NCBI GenBank assembly: GCA_036794395.1
Contig: DAIRGS010000002.1
Location: forward strand, 1 to 64,000
Source: DASXMX01 sp036794395
GTDB lineage: Bacteria > Planctomycetota > Phycisphaerae > Tepidisphaerales > Tepidisphaeraceae
Direction: 5' to 3'
DNA: 64,000 nucleotides
In this document: one piece after another, positions 17,191 through 25,366 of the stretch
Position numbering within the stretch: position 1 is the stretch's first letter
Layout of the letters: every line of letters starts with the position of its first letter
Translations under genes and position numbers: made by a program
The notes under the pieces: generated by a model
Databases searched by the model: none
The model's input: only the letters and a program-made list of their open reading frames with translations
What the model was told of the DNA's origin: nothing

Positions 17191-18693
17191 ATGAAAGTCG
17201 CCCTCGTGTCCGCATCAAACGCGGCTTATTTCGATCTGCTCCTGGGACTGCTTCACTCCATCCGCGCCTTGCCGGATGCGCCCGCGCTGGATCTGTGCGT
17301 TCTCGATGTTGGCCTTACCGCCGATCAACTCAATCAGCTTGCGCCCATCGTCAGCAAAACGGTGCCCGCTGTCTGGGATTGTCATTTCGCCGGGATAGAA
17401 AAAGCTCCGTCGTGGTACAAGGCGCTGGTGGGTCGGCCGCATCTCCCCAAATATTTTCCCGGCTACGATCTGATCATCTGGCTTGACGCCGATACGTGGC
17501 TCTGCACCGCGGACGCACTTCATCAGCTCATCGGCGCTGCCCAGCATGGGTACCCCGCCATTGTTCCTGAGCTGGATCGAACGTATCGGCACTGGTTCCA
17601 GCCGCGAGGCGAAGATCTCAAATCTCACTACGAACACTATCGCCTGGGCTGGGGAGATCAGATTGCCCAGCAGTACTTCAGCCGCACCGTGATCAACTTC
17701 GGGGTATTCGCTCTGCGCTCGGATTCAACGGGTTGGAAGATCTGGGCCGATACATTCGAGCAAGGCCTTGGGCGCGCGACCTATCCCACGGTTGAACAAT
17801 GCTCGCTCAATCTGGCTATCTACGACGGGCGGATCCGCGCTCATTTCCTGCCCAGCACGTGCAACTGGGTTGCGTGCCAATCCCTGCCGTTGCTGGACCC
17901 ATCCACCCGCCAGCTTTACTCCCCGATGATCCCGCACGAACGCATTTCCCTCTGTCACCTCATCAACATCAAGCGCACGCCTTTGTGCCTGCCCTGTACC
18001 GATGGCTCAATGCGCGAGCTGCCGCTGACTTTTGAAGCTGTCCGCGCGGCGCAGCTCCCGCCGCCCCTTGGCACCGGGCAGAGAGGGCGATGTCAGCACA
18101 CACTCAACCCCAGGCACTCAGCACGCGGCACACACCTCCGCATTAGTCCCCGTGCGGGCGTGCTTGGCACACTGCCCCATGACTTTCAGAACCCGTTCCA
18201 AGGTGTCCCATTGATCTGTCTGCTCGATTTCCCACGAATGCCCCCAGAGGTGGAACACGCCGCCGTTTTTGATGACGACCTGAAGCAGTCGCTCGGCGTG
18301 CTTTTCCCAATTCGCGGGCGCGCCGTGAAGAACGTAACGAACCAGACTTCCCCACGACTTTCGTTTGATGGCGTTCTTGATGTAGGTCTTACGAGGGTGC
18401 GGATAAGACTGAAGGGTCGTTGGCATCTGAAGCAAGTTGCCGGGGACGGGCATGGGCGGCGCGAGCGAAAGCAGTTCGACGCTGCGAAGGCCCATGAATT
18501 GTGCCCCTGCGATCATGCCCCGATGGGCTTCGGTGAATTTCCCGGCGGGGGGGCAGAACATTCGGCACGACTGGCCGGTCGTGTCTTCCACCCACTTTTT
18601 GCAGCCGGAGATCTGGAGGTTCGCCTGTGCGTCGGGGATGGTCGGCAGGAACAGATGATCGAGCGTATGGCCGCCGATCTCGAAGGATTGTGA
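17191..18693 (+). CDS. GT-A glycosyltransferase with an antisense-derived C-terminal extension
   Basis: Residues 1 to about 285 form a GT-A type transferase resembling the neighbour at 16145: MKVALVSASNAAYFDLLLGL, the DxD motif in DLIIWLDADTWLC, and NFGVFALRSDSTGWKIWAD. After about 18060 the frame simply stays open for roughly 200 codons while running antisense through the convergent deacetylase gene. That tail is rich in Arg and Gly and has no domain look. The real stop was probably lost or a small frameshift moved it; a stop in another frame occurs at about 18147. The annotated end is therefore only the end of the open frame, not a claim about the mature protein. Confidence 0.65.
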   Translation: MKVALVSASNAAYFDLLLGLLHSIRALPDAPALDLCVLDVGLTADQLNQLAPIVSKTVPAVWDCHFAGIEKAPSWYKALVGRPHLPKYFPGYDLIIWLDADTWLCTADALHQLIGAAQHGYPAIVPELDRTYRHWFQPRGEDLKSHYEHYRLGWGDQIAQQYFSRTVINFGVFALRSDSTGWKIWADTFEQGLGRATYPTVEQCSLNLAIYDGRIRAHFLPSTCNWVACQSLPLLDPSTRQLYSPMIPHERISLCHLINIKRTPLCLPCTDGSMRELPLTFEAVRAAQLPPPLGTGQRGRCQHTLNPRHSARGTHLRISPRAGVLGTLPHDFQNPFQGVPLICLLDFPRMPPEVEHAAVFDDDLKQSLGVLFPIRGRAVKNVTNQTSPRLSFDGVLDVGLTRVRIRLKGRWHLKQVAGDGHGRRERKQFDAAKAHELCPCDHAPMGFGEFPGGGAEHSARLAGRVFHPLFAAGDLEVRLCVGDGRQEQMIERMAADLEGL

Positions 18694-18852
18694 AAGTTCC
18701 CGCACTTGCGATTCCGACATCACGCCGCTGGGGATCGCGCGGGGGATGTAGAACGTTGCTTTGAGGTTATTGCGATGGAGCATCTCGGCCAGGCGCAGAT
18801 CCAGCGGGTGGCCATCGTCCCAACTGGTTGTGATCCAGGCAGTGGCGGCCAT
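18118..18852 (-). CDS. Polysaccharide deacetylase (carbohydrate esterase 4-like)
   Basis: A 244-residue NodB-like deacetylase. The first motif is TSWDDGHPLDLRLAEML (catalytic Asp-Asp), the metal-binding motif is GGHTLDHLFLP (HxxxH/D type), and CPPAGKFTEAH corresponds to the RxPY region. It removes acetyl groups from polysaccharide amino sugars or helps tailor them. The start is ATG 18852, six bases after the stop of the upstream glycosyltransferase. No signal peptide is evident, so the site of action is unclear. Its 3' half overlaps the open frame of the convergent glycosyltransferase. Confidence 0.88.
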   Translation of the reverse strand: MAATAWITTSWDDGHPLDLRLAEMLHRNNLKATFYIPRAIPSGVMSESQVRELSQSFEIGGHTLDHLFLPTIPDAQANLQISGCKKWVEDTTGQSCRMFCPPAGKFTEAHRGMIAGAQFMGLRSVELLSLAPPMPVPGNLLQMPTTLQSYPHPRKTYIKNAIKRKSWGSLVRYVLHGAPANWEKHAERLLQVVIKNGGVFHLWGHSWEIEQTDQWDTLERVLKVMGQCAKHARTGTNAEVCAAC

Positions 18853-18857
18853 CGCGA

Positions 18858-20084
18858 TTACACCTCGGCGTGAACGTTGGAGACCGCGACTGAAGGAATA
18901 CCGGTTACGGGTGACTCGCCCCGGCGTCTTCGCAAAGCGGCGGCGTAAATCTCCATCATCTGATCGTAGTTCCGCTGCCCGGTAAAGTTGGATTCGAATT
19001 CTGTACGGGCCGCGGCGCGCATGGCGGTGGTGGGGGTGGCAATCATCGTCCGGACTTTTTCGGCCAGGTCCGCCGCATTGCCTGGGGTGAATACTAATCC
19101 TGTTCGGCCATGATCGATCAGGTCGGCCATCGATCCATGATTGGATGCAATCACCGGCGTTCCCTTGGCAAATGCCTCGGTCACCACTCGGCCAAATGTC
19201 TCGTAGCATCGCGACGGAAACACATGAAACGCCGCTCCACCGATCAGATTGTAAACCTCATCCAGCGTCTTTCGCCCCAGCCACTGGATATTCGATTGCT
19301 TCGCCGCGGCCTGAATAACCAGCGTTGAAAGCGGCCCGTCACCAATGATTTTCAGAAGCGGGGCATCGGGGCCCAAAATCTTCCAGGCCTCCAGCGCTGT
19401 TTCGAGGCCCTTTTCATACGACAGGCGGCCGACAAATGTCGCGTAGCCTCCATCACCCTGGCCGATGCCCGGATCCGGATCAACAAAGTGCGGCTTAAGA
19501 AGGATCTTGTCAGCCGGCATCCCGCCCTGAATCAGTTTGGCTTTGGCGGAGGGAGAGGTGGCGATGTATGCATCGACCAGCCGGTTCCACGTGCCCAGAA
19601 CGCGATGAATCGCGGCCATTCCCGCAACGGCCGCGGTGGCCTGGCGGCTTTCGCGGTAGCACTTATGAATCACGCCGGGCAACGCAAAGGTCTTCCCCAC
19701 GCACTTTTCGCACGGTGCGCCTTCGCGGAACAAAAGCGCATTGGGGCAAATCAAGCGGAAGTTATGAATTGTCTGAACAACCGCCGCCCCTTCATCTCGC
19801 GCGGCTTTGTAGGCGGCGGGGGAGATCAGCGGAAAGGTGTTGTGAAAGTGAACGACAGTCGGTTTGAAGCGAGCGGCGAGTTCACGCAGGCTTCGATAGG
19901 TTTCACGGTTCCATACTGTCGCGGCCAGGGCCTTGAGCTTGCCCATCTGATCGATCGCATCATTGCGCAATGTAAACGTTTCTACCTCATGTCCAAACCG
20001 GCGCAGTAAATCGACCTCGGCGGCGAAGACTCCATCCTCACCACCGGCCTGCTGATAGAAGTTGTGCGCGACAATCACCCTCAT
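18858..20084 (-). CDS. Family 4 glycosyltransferase
   Basis: A 408-residue GT-B enzyme starting MRVIVAHNFYQQAGGEDGVF, a form common in exopolysaccharide clusters. The C-terminal domain shows YATFVGRLSYEKGLETALEA, KIIGDGPLS and the donor motif VFPSRCYETFGRVVTEAFAK. A cysteine group (CPNALLFREGAPCEKCVGK) in the middle is typical of a subset of these proteins. It overlaps the polymerase gene upstream by 4 bp (ATGA), placing it in the same transcript as the flippase, kinases and polymerase. Confidence 0.92.
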   Translation of the reverse strand: MRVIVAHNFYQQAGGEDGVFAAEVDLLRRFGHEVETFTLRNDAIDQMGKLKALAATVWNRETYRSLRELAARFKPTVVHFHNTFPLISPAAYKAARDEGAAVVQTIHNFRLICPNALLFREGAPCEKCVGKTFALPGVIHKCYRESRQATAAVAGMAAIHRVLGTWNRLVDAYIATSPSAKAKLIQGGMPADKILLKPHFVDPDPGIGQGDGGYATFVGRLSYEKGLETALEAWKILGPDAPLLKIIGDGPLSTLVIQAAAKQSNIQWLGRKTLDEVYNLIGGAAFHVFPSRCYETFGRVVTEAFAKGTPVIASNHGSMADLIDHGRTGLVFTPGNAADLAEKVRTMIATPTTAMRAAARTEFESNFTGQRNYDQMMEIYAAALRRRRGESPVTGIPSVAVSNVHAEV

Positions 20085-21415
20085 GAGACGTACAAAATCT
20101 CCGGCCGGAGCTTATGCAGATGAATCGCCGCGGCCCCCACGCCAAACAACACCCAGAACCAGATCGCGCCCATGGGGCCTTCGAAGTAAACGTCGAACGA
20201 CCCGTTGATCGAGAATGCCACCCAGTAGCAGAGGATAAAGAGAAACACCGCCTGCCAGCGCGTGTCCTGATGGATCCGAGCCTTGATGTACTGGATTAAA
20301 ATTCCTGTCGCGAAACCCAACTGGAGAACGATCCAAATCACCACGCCGGGCACGCCTTCGCGCGCGAGGATGTCCATATGCGCGTTGTGCGGGGCTCGCA
20401 GCGAATTATCGCGCAGCACCTGATACCCATCATCCTCGGCCAGATTCACGCCAAAGCCCTTGCCCGTCCAGCGATATCGGCCATAGATCGTGTAGCGGAC
20501 GATGTCGTTCCACCACCTGACACGCCATTCTTTGGTGCTGTCCAGGCCATTGGTGCCGCTGTCGGAGGCGATGCTGGTGATGTTGGTGACGAGCTGGTCG
20601 AAGGAGATATTCCGGCCCTTCTCGGCGGCAATGGGGATGTCGAGCTTGGTCGCCCAAAGAAGCACTATCAGAAAAACGCCTGCCGTTGTAATCCGCCAGA
20701 TGATCGGATGCCGCGGGCGGCAAATGGCGCACACGCCAAACGCGGCCATAAAAGCGAGCTGTCCGGCTCGATCCACTACACCCATTACCGCCGCGTTGGC
20801 GGTGAGCAGGGCGATCCAGAGCGGCTTGACCCGGCCGCCGAGCCCGGCAATCCAGAAGGCAAATATGCCCGCCAGATGAACCATCACATCGCCTTCTTTT
20901 TCCTGAATGATTGCGATGTTTACTATCGGCCACCGCGGCATGGACGTGCCCAGCGCGCGATAAGTCACCGCCACCAGTGGAATCAATGCCAGGAAAATGA
21001 AAGCAAATCGTGAATACCGTTGAAGGAATTGCACCAGGCGCGTTGGCTTGGCAAGAATCAGACCTGCAATGATGAATGCGAAGCCGCTGTATCCCCACAG
21101 CATCGCATCACGAACCGCGTCCAGGCGGTAGGTGGTTAGAAACGGGATCGTGCGAGCCGCCCCCCATGCCCAGAATGGCAACAGCAACAGCAGTTGCGGC
21201 AGTTGAAAAACAGTGGTCCACCCGCGCGTGTTGACGAGAAATTGCGCGCCTACGGCCAGAGCCATTTCGCCCAGGAAAAAATAGGCGAAGCCGCGGCCAT
21301 CGAGGGCATAACCCAAAAGGATCAGGCAGACCCAAATCAGATACTTGTCGGTAAGCGACAAGCGGGATTCAGACTTGGGTCGGGCGTATGGCAGGATGGG
21401 CGTGGCGGTTGTCAC
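20081..21415 (-). CDS. O-antigen ligase/polymerase-like membrane protein (Wzy/WaaL family)
   Basis: A 444-residue polytopic membrane protein with about 11-12 hydrophobic helices and a large periplasmic loop before the last helices. The loop carries LRAPHNAHMDILAREGVPGV, the H-N-x-H-type motif of O-antigen ligase proteins. It should polymerise repeat units or attach glycan in the periplasm. It overlaps both neighbours by 4 bp in an operon with a flippase and several glycosyltransferases. Polymerase versus ligase cannot be settled by sequence alone. Confidence 0.85.
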   Translation of the reverse strand: MTTATPILPYARPKSESRLSLTDKYLIWVCLILLGYALDGRGFAYFFLGEMALAVGAQFLVNTRGWTTVFQLPQLLLLLPFWAWGAARTIPFLTTYRLDAVRDAMLWGYSGFAFIIAGLILAKPTRLVQFLQRYSRFAFIFLALIPLVAVTYRALGTSMPRWPIVNIAIIQEKEGDVMVHLAGIFAFWIAGLGGRVKPLWIALLTANAAVMGVVDRAGQLAFMAAFGVCAICRPRHPIIWRITTAGVFLIVLLWATKLDIPIAAEKGRNISFDQLVTNITSIASDSGTNGLDSTKEWRVRWWNDIVRYTIYGRYRWTGKGFGVNLAEDDGYQVLRDNSLRAPHNAHMDILAREGVPGVVIWIVLQLGFATGILIQYIKARIHQDTRWQAVFLFILCYWVAFSINGSFDVYFEGPMGAIWFWVLFGVGAAAIHLHKLRPEILYVS

Positions 21416-22659
21416 AGGCCGACCTTGCCTCCGGTGCCCGGTACGAGCTCGAGGGTCTGCACGTAGGCGTCGATCATCGCCTGGCGTGTAAAGTGTCGTT
21501 CGAACGCGGTGCGGGCAACAGCACCGGCTTGAGCGCGGGCCTCGGAACTGGCCAGGAGTGGTTCGAGTGAGGCCAGGTTATCCAGATCGATGGCCGTGCC
21601 GCCCAGCGCCGCGAGTAACTCCGGAACGCCGCCCGCTGGAACTGCCGCCACCGGAAGTTTTGCCCGAGCCGCCTCAAGCAGAACCATGGGGCAGTTCTCC
21701 AGCAGCGACGCATGTACGTACAAATCCGCCAGCGGGAGAAGGTCTGGAACATCCTTCCGGAAGCCCAGCAGCCGCACTTTCGATTCCAGCCCCAGCTCGG
21801 CAATGGTCGATTCAATCTGCCCGCGAGAGGGGCCATCGCCGATGAGCACCAGCCGGGCACGCGGATGATGGGAGGCGATTTTTGCAAAGAGCTTAACCAG
21901 CGCCAGCTGATTCTTCCGCGGCTCCAGCGTGCCAACGCTGATGAGGACGACATCATCGGTTGAAAGTCCAAGGTCAGTTCGAGTCAGCTTGGACGGGGGT
22001 ATGTGGCCATTGACGCCATTCCAGATAACGGACGAGGCACGCGGATGAATGTCGCGCTCCTTTTCCACTACGTCCCGCGCCCAGTTGGAAACGTAAATCA
22101 CCCGGTCGACGCTTTCCAGGACCTGCTTTTCCATCGCCAGCACGCTGTCAAAGTAGCGTTGGCTCGCCAGCTCGCCTTTGTCGCGGTATTCGGTGGCTTC
22201 GCTGTAGTTGAAGTGGCACACCATCGCGATGGTGAAGTTCTCGCCAAGTTGGCGACGGGCGTGCATCGCGGCGCGAGCACTTACGGGGCACTGTGCGATA
22301 ATCGCGGTGACGTTGCGCTTCCTTGCCTCGTGAACGAGCCCGCGCAAGAGGGCGGCCTCGTGCCATTTTCGAAGCCACCATGTCGACCACGTTTTGTTCT
22401 TAAGCCGCCCCAGAATCAGCGGCCGGATGGCAAAAATCGGGACCCACATCCTGCTTGAGGCCAGCGGAGTTTGCAGCAAGCAGGTGTGCCCGATCCCGGT
22501 TAGACCGGCATGGAGTGTGCGGGAATGCGTCTGCACGCCGGTTTCACCATGGACTGGGGCCAGCGTCGCGATGACAACCGTCGGCGCCACCGCGGGCGCG
22601 GGAAAGCCCGCGCTGTCAGGCGTTGCGATCGTCACCGGGCTGGCTGAGGCGGAGGTCAT
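21412..22659 (-). CDS. Family 4 glycosyltransferase
   Basis: A 415-residue GT-B glycosyltransferase. The N-terminal part has APVHGETGVQTHSRTLHAGL and the middle VYVSNWARDVVEKER. The C-terminal donor domain has SVGTLEPRKNQLALVKLFAK, LIGDGPSRGQIE and HASLLENCPMVLLEAARAKLP. The first 20 or so residues before VVIATLAPV are Ala/Pro-rich and may be poorly placed. It overlaps both neighbours by 4 bp within the polysaccharide operon, so it likely adds a sugar to the lipid-linked repeat unit on the cytoplasmic face. Confidence 0.92.
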   Translation of the reverse strand: MTSASASPVTIATPDSAGFPAPAVAPTVVIATLAPVHGETGVQTHSRTLHAGLTGIGHTCLLQTPLASSRMWVPIFAIRPLILGRLKNKTWSTWWLRKWHEAALLRGLVHEARKRNVTAIIAQCPVSARAAMHARRQLGENFTIAMVCHFNYSEATEYRDKGELASQRYFDSVLAMEKQVLESVDRVIYVSNWARDVVEKERDIHPRASSVIWNGVNGHIPPSKLTRTDLGLSTDDVVLISVGTLEPRKNQLALVKLFAKIASHHPRARLVLIGDGPSRGQIESTIAELGLESKVRLLGFRKDVPDLLPLADLYVHASLLENCPMVLLEAARAKLPVAAVPAGGVPELLAALGGTAIDLDNLASLEPLLASSEARAQAGAVARTAFERHFTRQAMIDAYVQTLELVPGTGGKVGL

Positions 22660-24020
22660 GCGAGGATGGCCTCCCTGCCGGCCCGAACAGTCGGGCTGGC
22701 CAAATCAAGTCGCGACAGCAGCCGCTGGTTCCACTCAACCATGTCATTGGTATGGTCGTAGCCTTCGGCATAGAGACGGGTCAGGACGTCCACGAGGTAC
22801 AGGGCGATCAGCGCCCGCCGAGCCGCGGGGTCAGGCTTTGAGAAGTAGCGATCGAGCACCGGGGCATCGCTCAGTTCCTTCAGCGCCCGATCAACCGACC
22901 AGTTATCCAGCAGATATCCAACCTGCAACCGATAATGAATTTCGTCCAGCCCGGCAGGACCCTCAAGGCAGCCATACTCCCAATCGAAAGCGGAAATCCG
23001 GCCCTTATGCAGGCGGAGGTTCCACGGGGCAAAATCGCCGTGAACAGCGCCTACTGCAATCCGCTGCCCAGCCAGCGATTTCATCGCTTCTTCGAGCGCG
23101 GCGGTCAATTCCGGGTGCGGCTGAGGTAATGCAGCGATTCGCGACGGGAGATTTCGGACCAATTCCGTTTGAGCCGGAGAGACTGGAGTACCGGGCGTGA
23201 GCTGATCGAGCAACCACCGATGCATCGGCGTAAGGGCGGTCGGCGCCGGTCCGCCAGGCAGGGGGGCTTGGGCGGCGACAAACGTTCCGTCAATTTCTTC
23301 CGCGGCCAGTAGTCGCGGAACCACATCGGCCGGGCCGGGTGTGGTAGCCAGCGTTTTGAGGTTATTCGCCTCGCGGTGGAGCAACTCGGTCGCCAGATCC
23401 GAAGCGGCGAGCTTGAGGAATGCCAACAGCTTTCCCCGCTCATCAATCACAGCCGCCGATGCCTTGCGGTTTCGCGCGCCTTCCGGAGCGCCGGCTGACA
23501 ATGCGAAATGAATATCCTGATTCGGAAACAGCCGGAGCATGGAGCTATGAAGCGGCGACGGTTCGCGCTGGGCGATCAGCAGTTGGTCTCGATACCAGTA
23601 GGGCAGTCGCGAATACACCGCAACCCGTGCGGCAAATCGCTTGAGCCGGGCTGAAGTTCGGGCAGGCGTATAAAGATTGAATCCAGCGGAAGAAACGGCC
23701 GGGCTCCCCAGCGGAATAAACCACCTCGGATTATCCCAGCTCGGCAAGACTGCATATCGGGCGATTCGGGTAAATCCCGCGGATTTGAGGTGCTGATCCG
23801 AAACCTTCGGGCAATTGATCCCCACAAAACCGCGCGCCGAGCTCAGGGGGGGCAGATCATGCGCCTGCGCATCAAACGCCACGATCGACTTCTTCTCGTT
23901 GGACGCGTTCCGACCGGCAAGGGGTTCGCGCAGCCACCCGGGGGCGGCGCTGGAAGTCACCTCGAATGAGGAATCGGCCGGCAGCAGATGCAGCCAGGTC
24001 AATTGCCGGGGGAGCATCAT
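22656..24020 (-). CDS. Phosphotransferase of the APH/choline-kinase fold in the polysaccharide operon
   Basis: The C-terminal half (about residues 180-454) is a kinase-like phosphotransferase: Brenner motif VGAVHGDFAPWNLRLHKG and metal-binding ISAFDWEYGCLEG. The N-terminal 170 residues have no family I recognise. It might phosphorylate a sugar, a lipid carrier or another small hydroxyl compound used by the cluster. It overlaps the glycosyltransferase downstream and the next kinase-like gene upstream by 4 bp each, so the two kinases are probably made together. No antibiotic-resistance role is implied. Confidence 0.78.
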   Translation of the reverse strand: MMLPRQLTWLHLLPADSSFEVTSSAAPGWLREPLAGRNASNEKKSIVAFDAQAHDLPPLSSARGFVGINCPKVSDQHLKSAGFTRIARYAVLPSWDNPRWFIPLGSPAVSSAGFNLYTPARTSARLKRFAARVAVYSRLPYWYRDQLLIAQREPSPLHSSMLRLFPNQDIHFALSAGAPEGARNRKASAAVIDERGKLLAFLKLAASDLATELLHREANNLKTLATTPGPADVVPRLLAAEEIDGTFVAAQAPLPGGPAPTALTPMHRWLLDQLTPGTPVSPAQTELVRNLPSRIAALPQPHPELTAALEEAMKSLAGQRIAVGAVHGDFAPWNLRLHKGRISAFDWEYGCLEGPAGLDEIHYRLQVGYLLDNWSVDRALKELSDAPVLDRYFSKPDPAARRALIALYLVDVLTRLYAEGYDHTNDMVEWNQRLLSRLDLASPTVRAGREAILA

Positions 24021-25366
24021 CTGCGATCCTCCAGGCGAAGTTGCGCGGCGGCCCGAGTCGAAAGAAACTCGGTGATGATCTGTTCGATATCCCCGACCAC
24101 CTGCTCGAGCGGCCGGTTGTTATCGATGATGTGCGCGAAAGCCAGAGGCTCGGCCATGGCCCGGTATCCATCGCGCTGGCGCTTGGTTTCTTCGGGGGCG
24201 ACTTCTGTCTTACGAGCCTGAATGACTTCAGCCGGGGCGTCCAGTAGAAACAGCAAGTGGGGCTTCGGAGCCACTTTCCACAATGCGCGAAGAATCCATT
24301 GCGGCCCGGAGTAGCGATACCGTTTCGGATCGACGATCGCGTCCGGCAGATACCGGTGGTTCACCACGAACCCCGCCCGCGCGAGCATTGGGTGAATCGA
24401 AACCAGGTAGCCGCCCGTGTAGCAGAACGTCCACCAAGCCGCTTTCATCAGCGATGCCGGAAGCGATCGCGGCGGCAGAGAGTGCGGGCCATCAGGTTTT
24501 GGAACTTCAAATCGCGTGGGCAAAAGCCCCGGCGCGAATGTCAGATATTTCTCGCGCAGGAAGATCGGCGAAAGATCCCGCCGAACAGCTTCAATGACTG
24601 TGGATTTGCCCACCCCATCGGGGCCAAGGAATACCACGTGCAACCCGCATGGCGGCTTGAGCCACCGGCGCACGCGCCTTGAGAACGCGCCGATCATCCC
24701 CGGTGTTCGACGAGCCCCCGGACCAGCCAGCAGGTTTTTATTCAGCTCGTCGGCATGCCGTTTCACCCACGACCAGTCGTTCAGGCGGGCGGCCTGCATG
24801 ATCGGTCGAACGTCGGCGGCGTTAAAGAACCGGCGCGTTTCGCGCTCGCAGTCCGCCGGGTGCAGACTGGCCAGCTCCGAGAGCCGTTGCTCGTGTTCGG
24901 GGCGAAGCGATTGCTTGGTGACCCGGTTGATCAGTACGCAGCCAAACTCGATGTGCGGCGCGGGGATCCAATATCCCTCGCGTTTCACGCGCGTGCTGAG
25001 AATGTCGTCCGCCGAGTAAAACGTCCGGCCCGCCAGCGAGTAGTCCGGGCTGATGTGAAGTTGCAGCACAACCGGCGGCTCGCCGGGCCTACGTGCGCAA
25101 AGGACGACAAACTGAGCGCCGTCATTCAGCCAAAGAACAATCTCCGCGCCCAGTTCATTTCGATGGGCGTGCAGGAGTTTTGCCAGCTCGTGCGGGAGCA
25201 TGCGCGGAGCCATAAGCAGGTCCACGTCGGCGGGGATATTGGCCGGCCAGGATTGGTACCCGTTCAATACGCACCATCCAACGCGTTCGTGATCGAGGAT
25301 CTCGAACACCTTGAAGAGCAGTGCGGCGCGGGCGTCGTTTTGGGTTGTCGGAGGATCGGATTGCAT
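24017..25366 (-). CDS. Nucleotidyltransferase-like domain fused to a thymidylate-kinase-like P-loop kinase
   Basis: Residues 1 to about 200 contain GWCVLNGYQSWPANIPADVD, similar to nucleotidyltransferase-fold proteins found in glycan clusters. Residues from about 245 on contain the P-loop FLGPDGVGKSTVIEAVRRDL and a lid region (RKTEVAPEETKRQRDGY) like thymidylate kinase. The ATG at 25366 overlaps the stop of the flippase (TAATG). A GTG at 25378 with GGAGGA just ahead is an alternative start. The substrate is unknown; thymidylate synthesis is not the obvious role in this setting. It overlaps the APH-like kinase by 4 bp. Confidence 0.72.
   Translation of the reverse strand: MQSDPPTTQNDARAALLFKVFEILDHERVGWCVLNGYQSWPANIPADVDLLMAPRMLPHELAKLLHAHRNELGAEIVLWLNDGAQFVVLCARRPGEPPVVLQLHISPDYSLAGRTFYSADDILSTRVKREGYWIPAPHIEFGCVLINRVTKQSLRPEHEQRLSELASLHPADCERETRRFFNAADVRPIMQAARLNDWSWVKRHADELNKNLLAGPGARRTPGMIGAFSRRVRRWLKPPCGLHVVFLGPDGVGKSTVIEAVRRDLSPIFLREKYLTFAPGLLPTRFEVPKPDGPHSLPPRSLPASLMKAAWWTFCYTGGYLVSIHPMLARAGFVVNHRYLPDAIVDPKRYRYSGPQWILRALWKVAPKPHLLFLLDAPAEVIQARKTEVAPEETKRQRDGYRAMAEPLAFAHIIDNNRPLEQVVGDIEQIITEFLSTRAAAQLRLEDRR

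Noticed and set aside
22656..24020. Aminoglycoside resistance gene
   Set aside because: The APH fold is shared by many small-molecule kinases; location in a polysaccharide operon argues against a resistance role.
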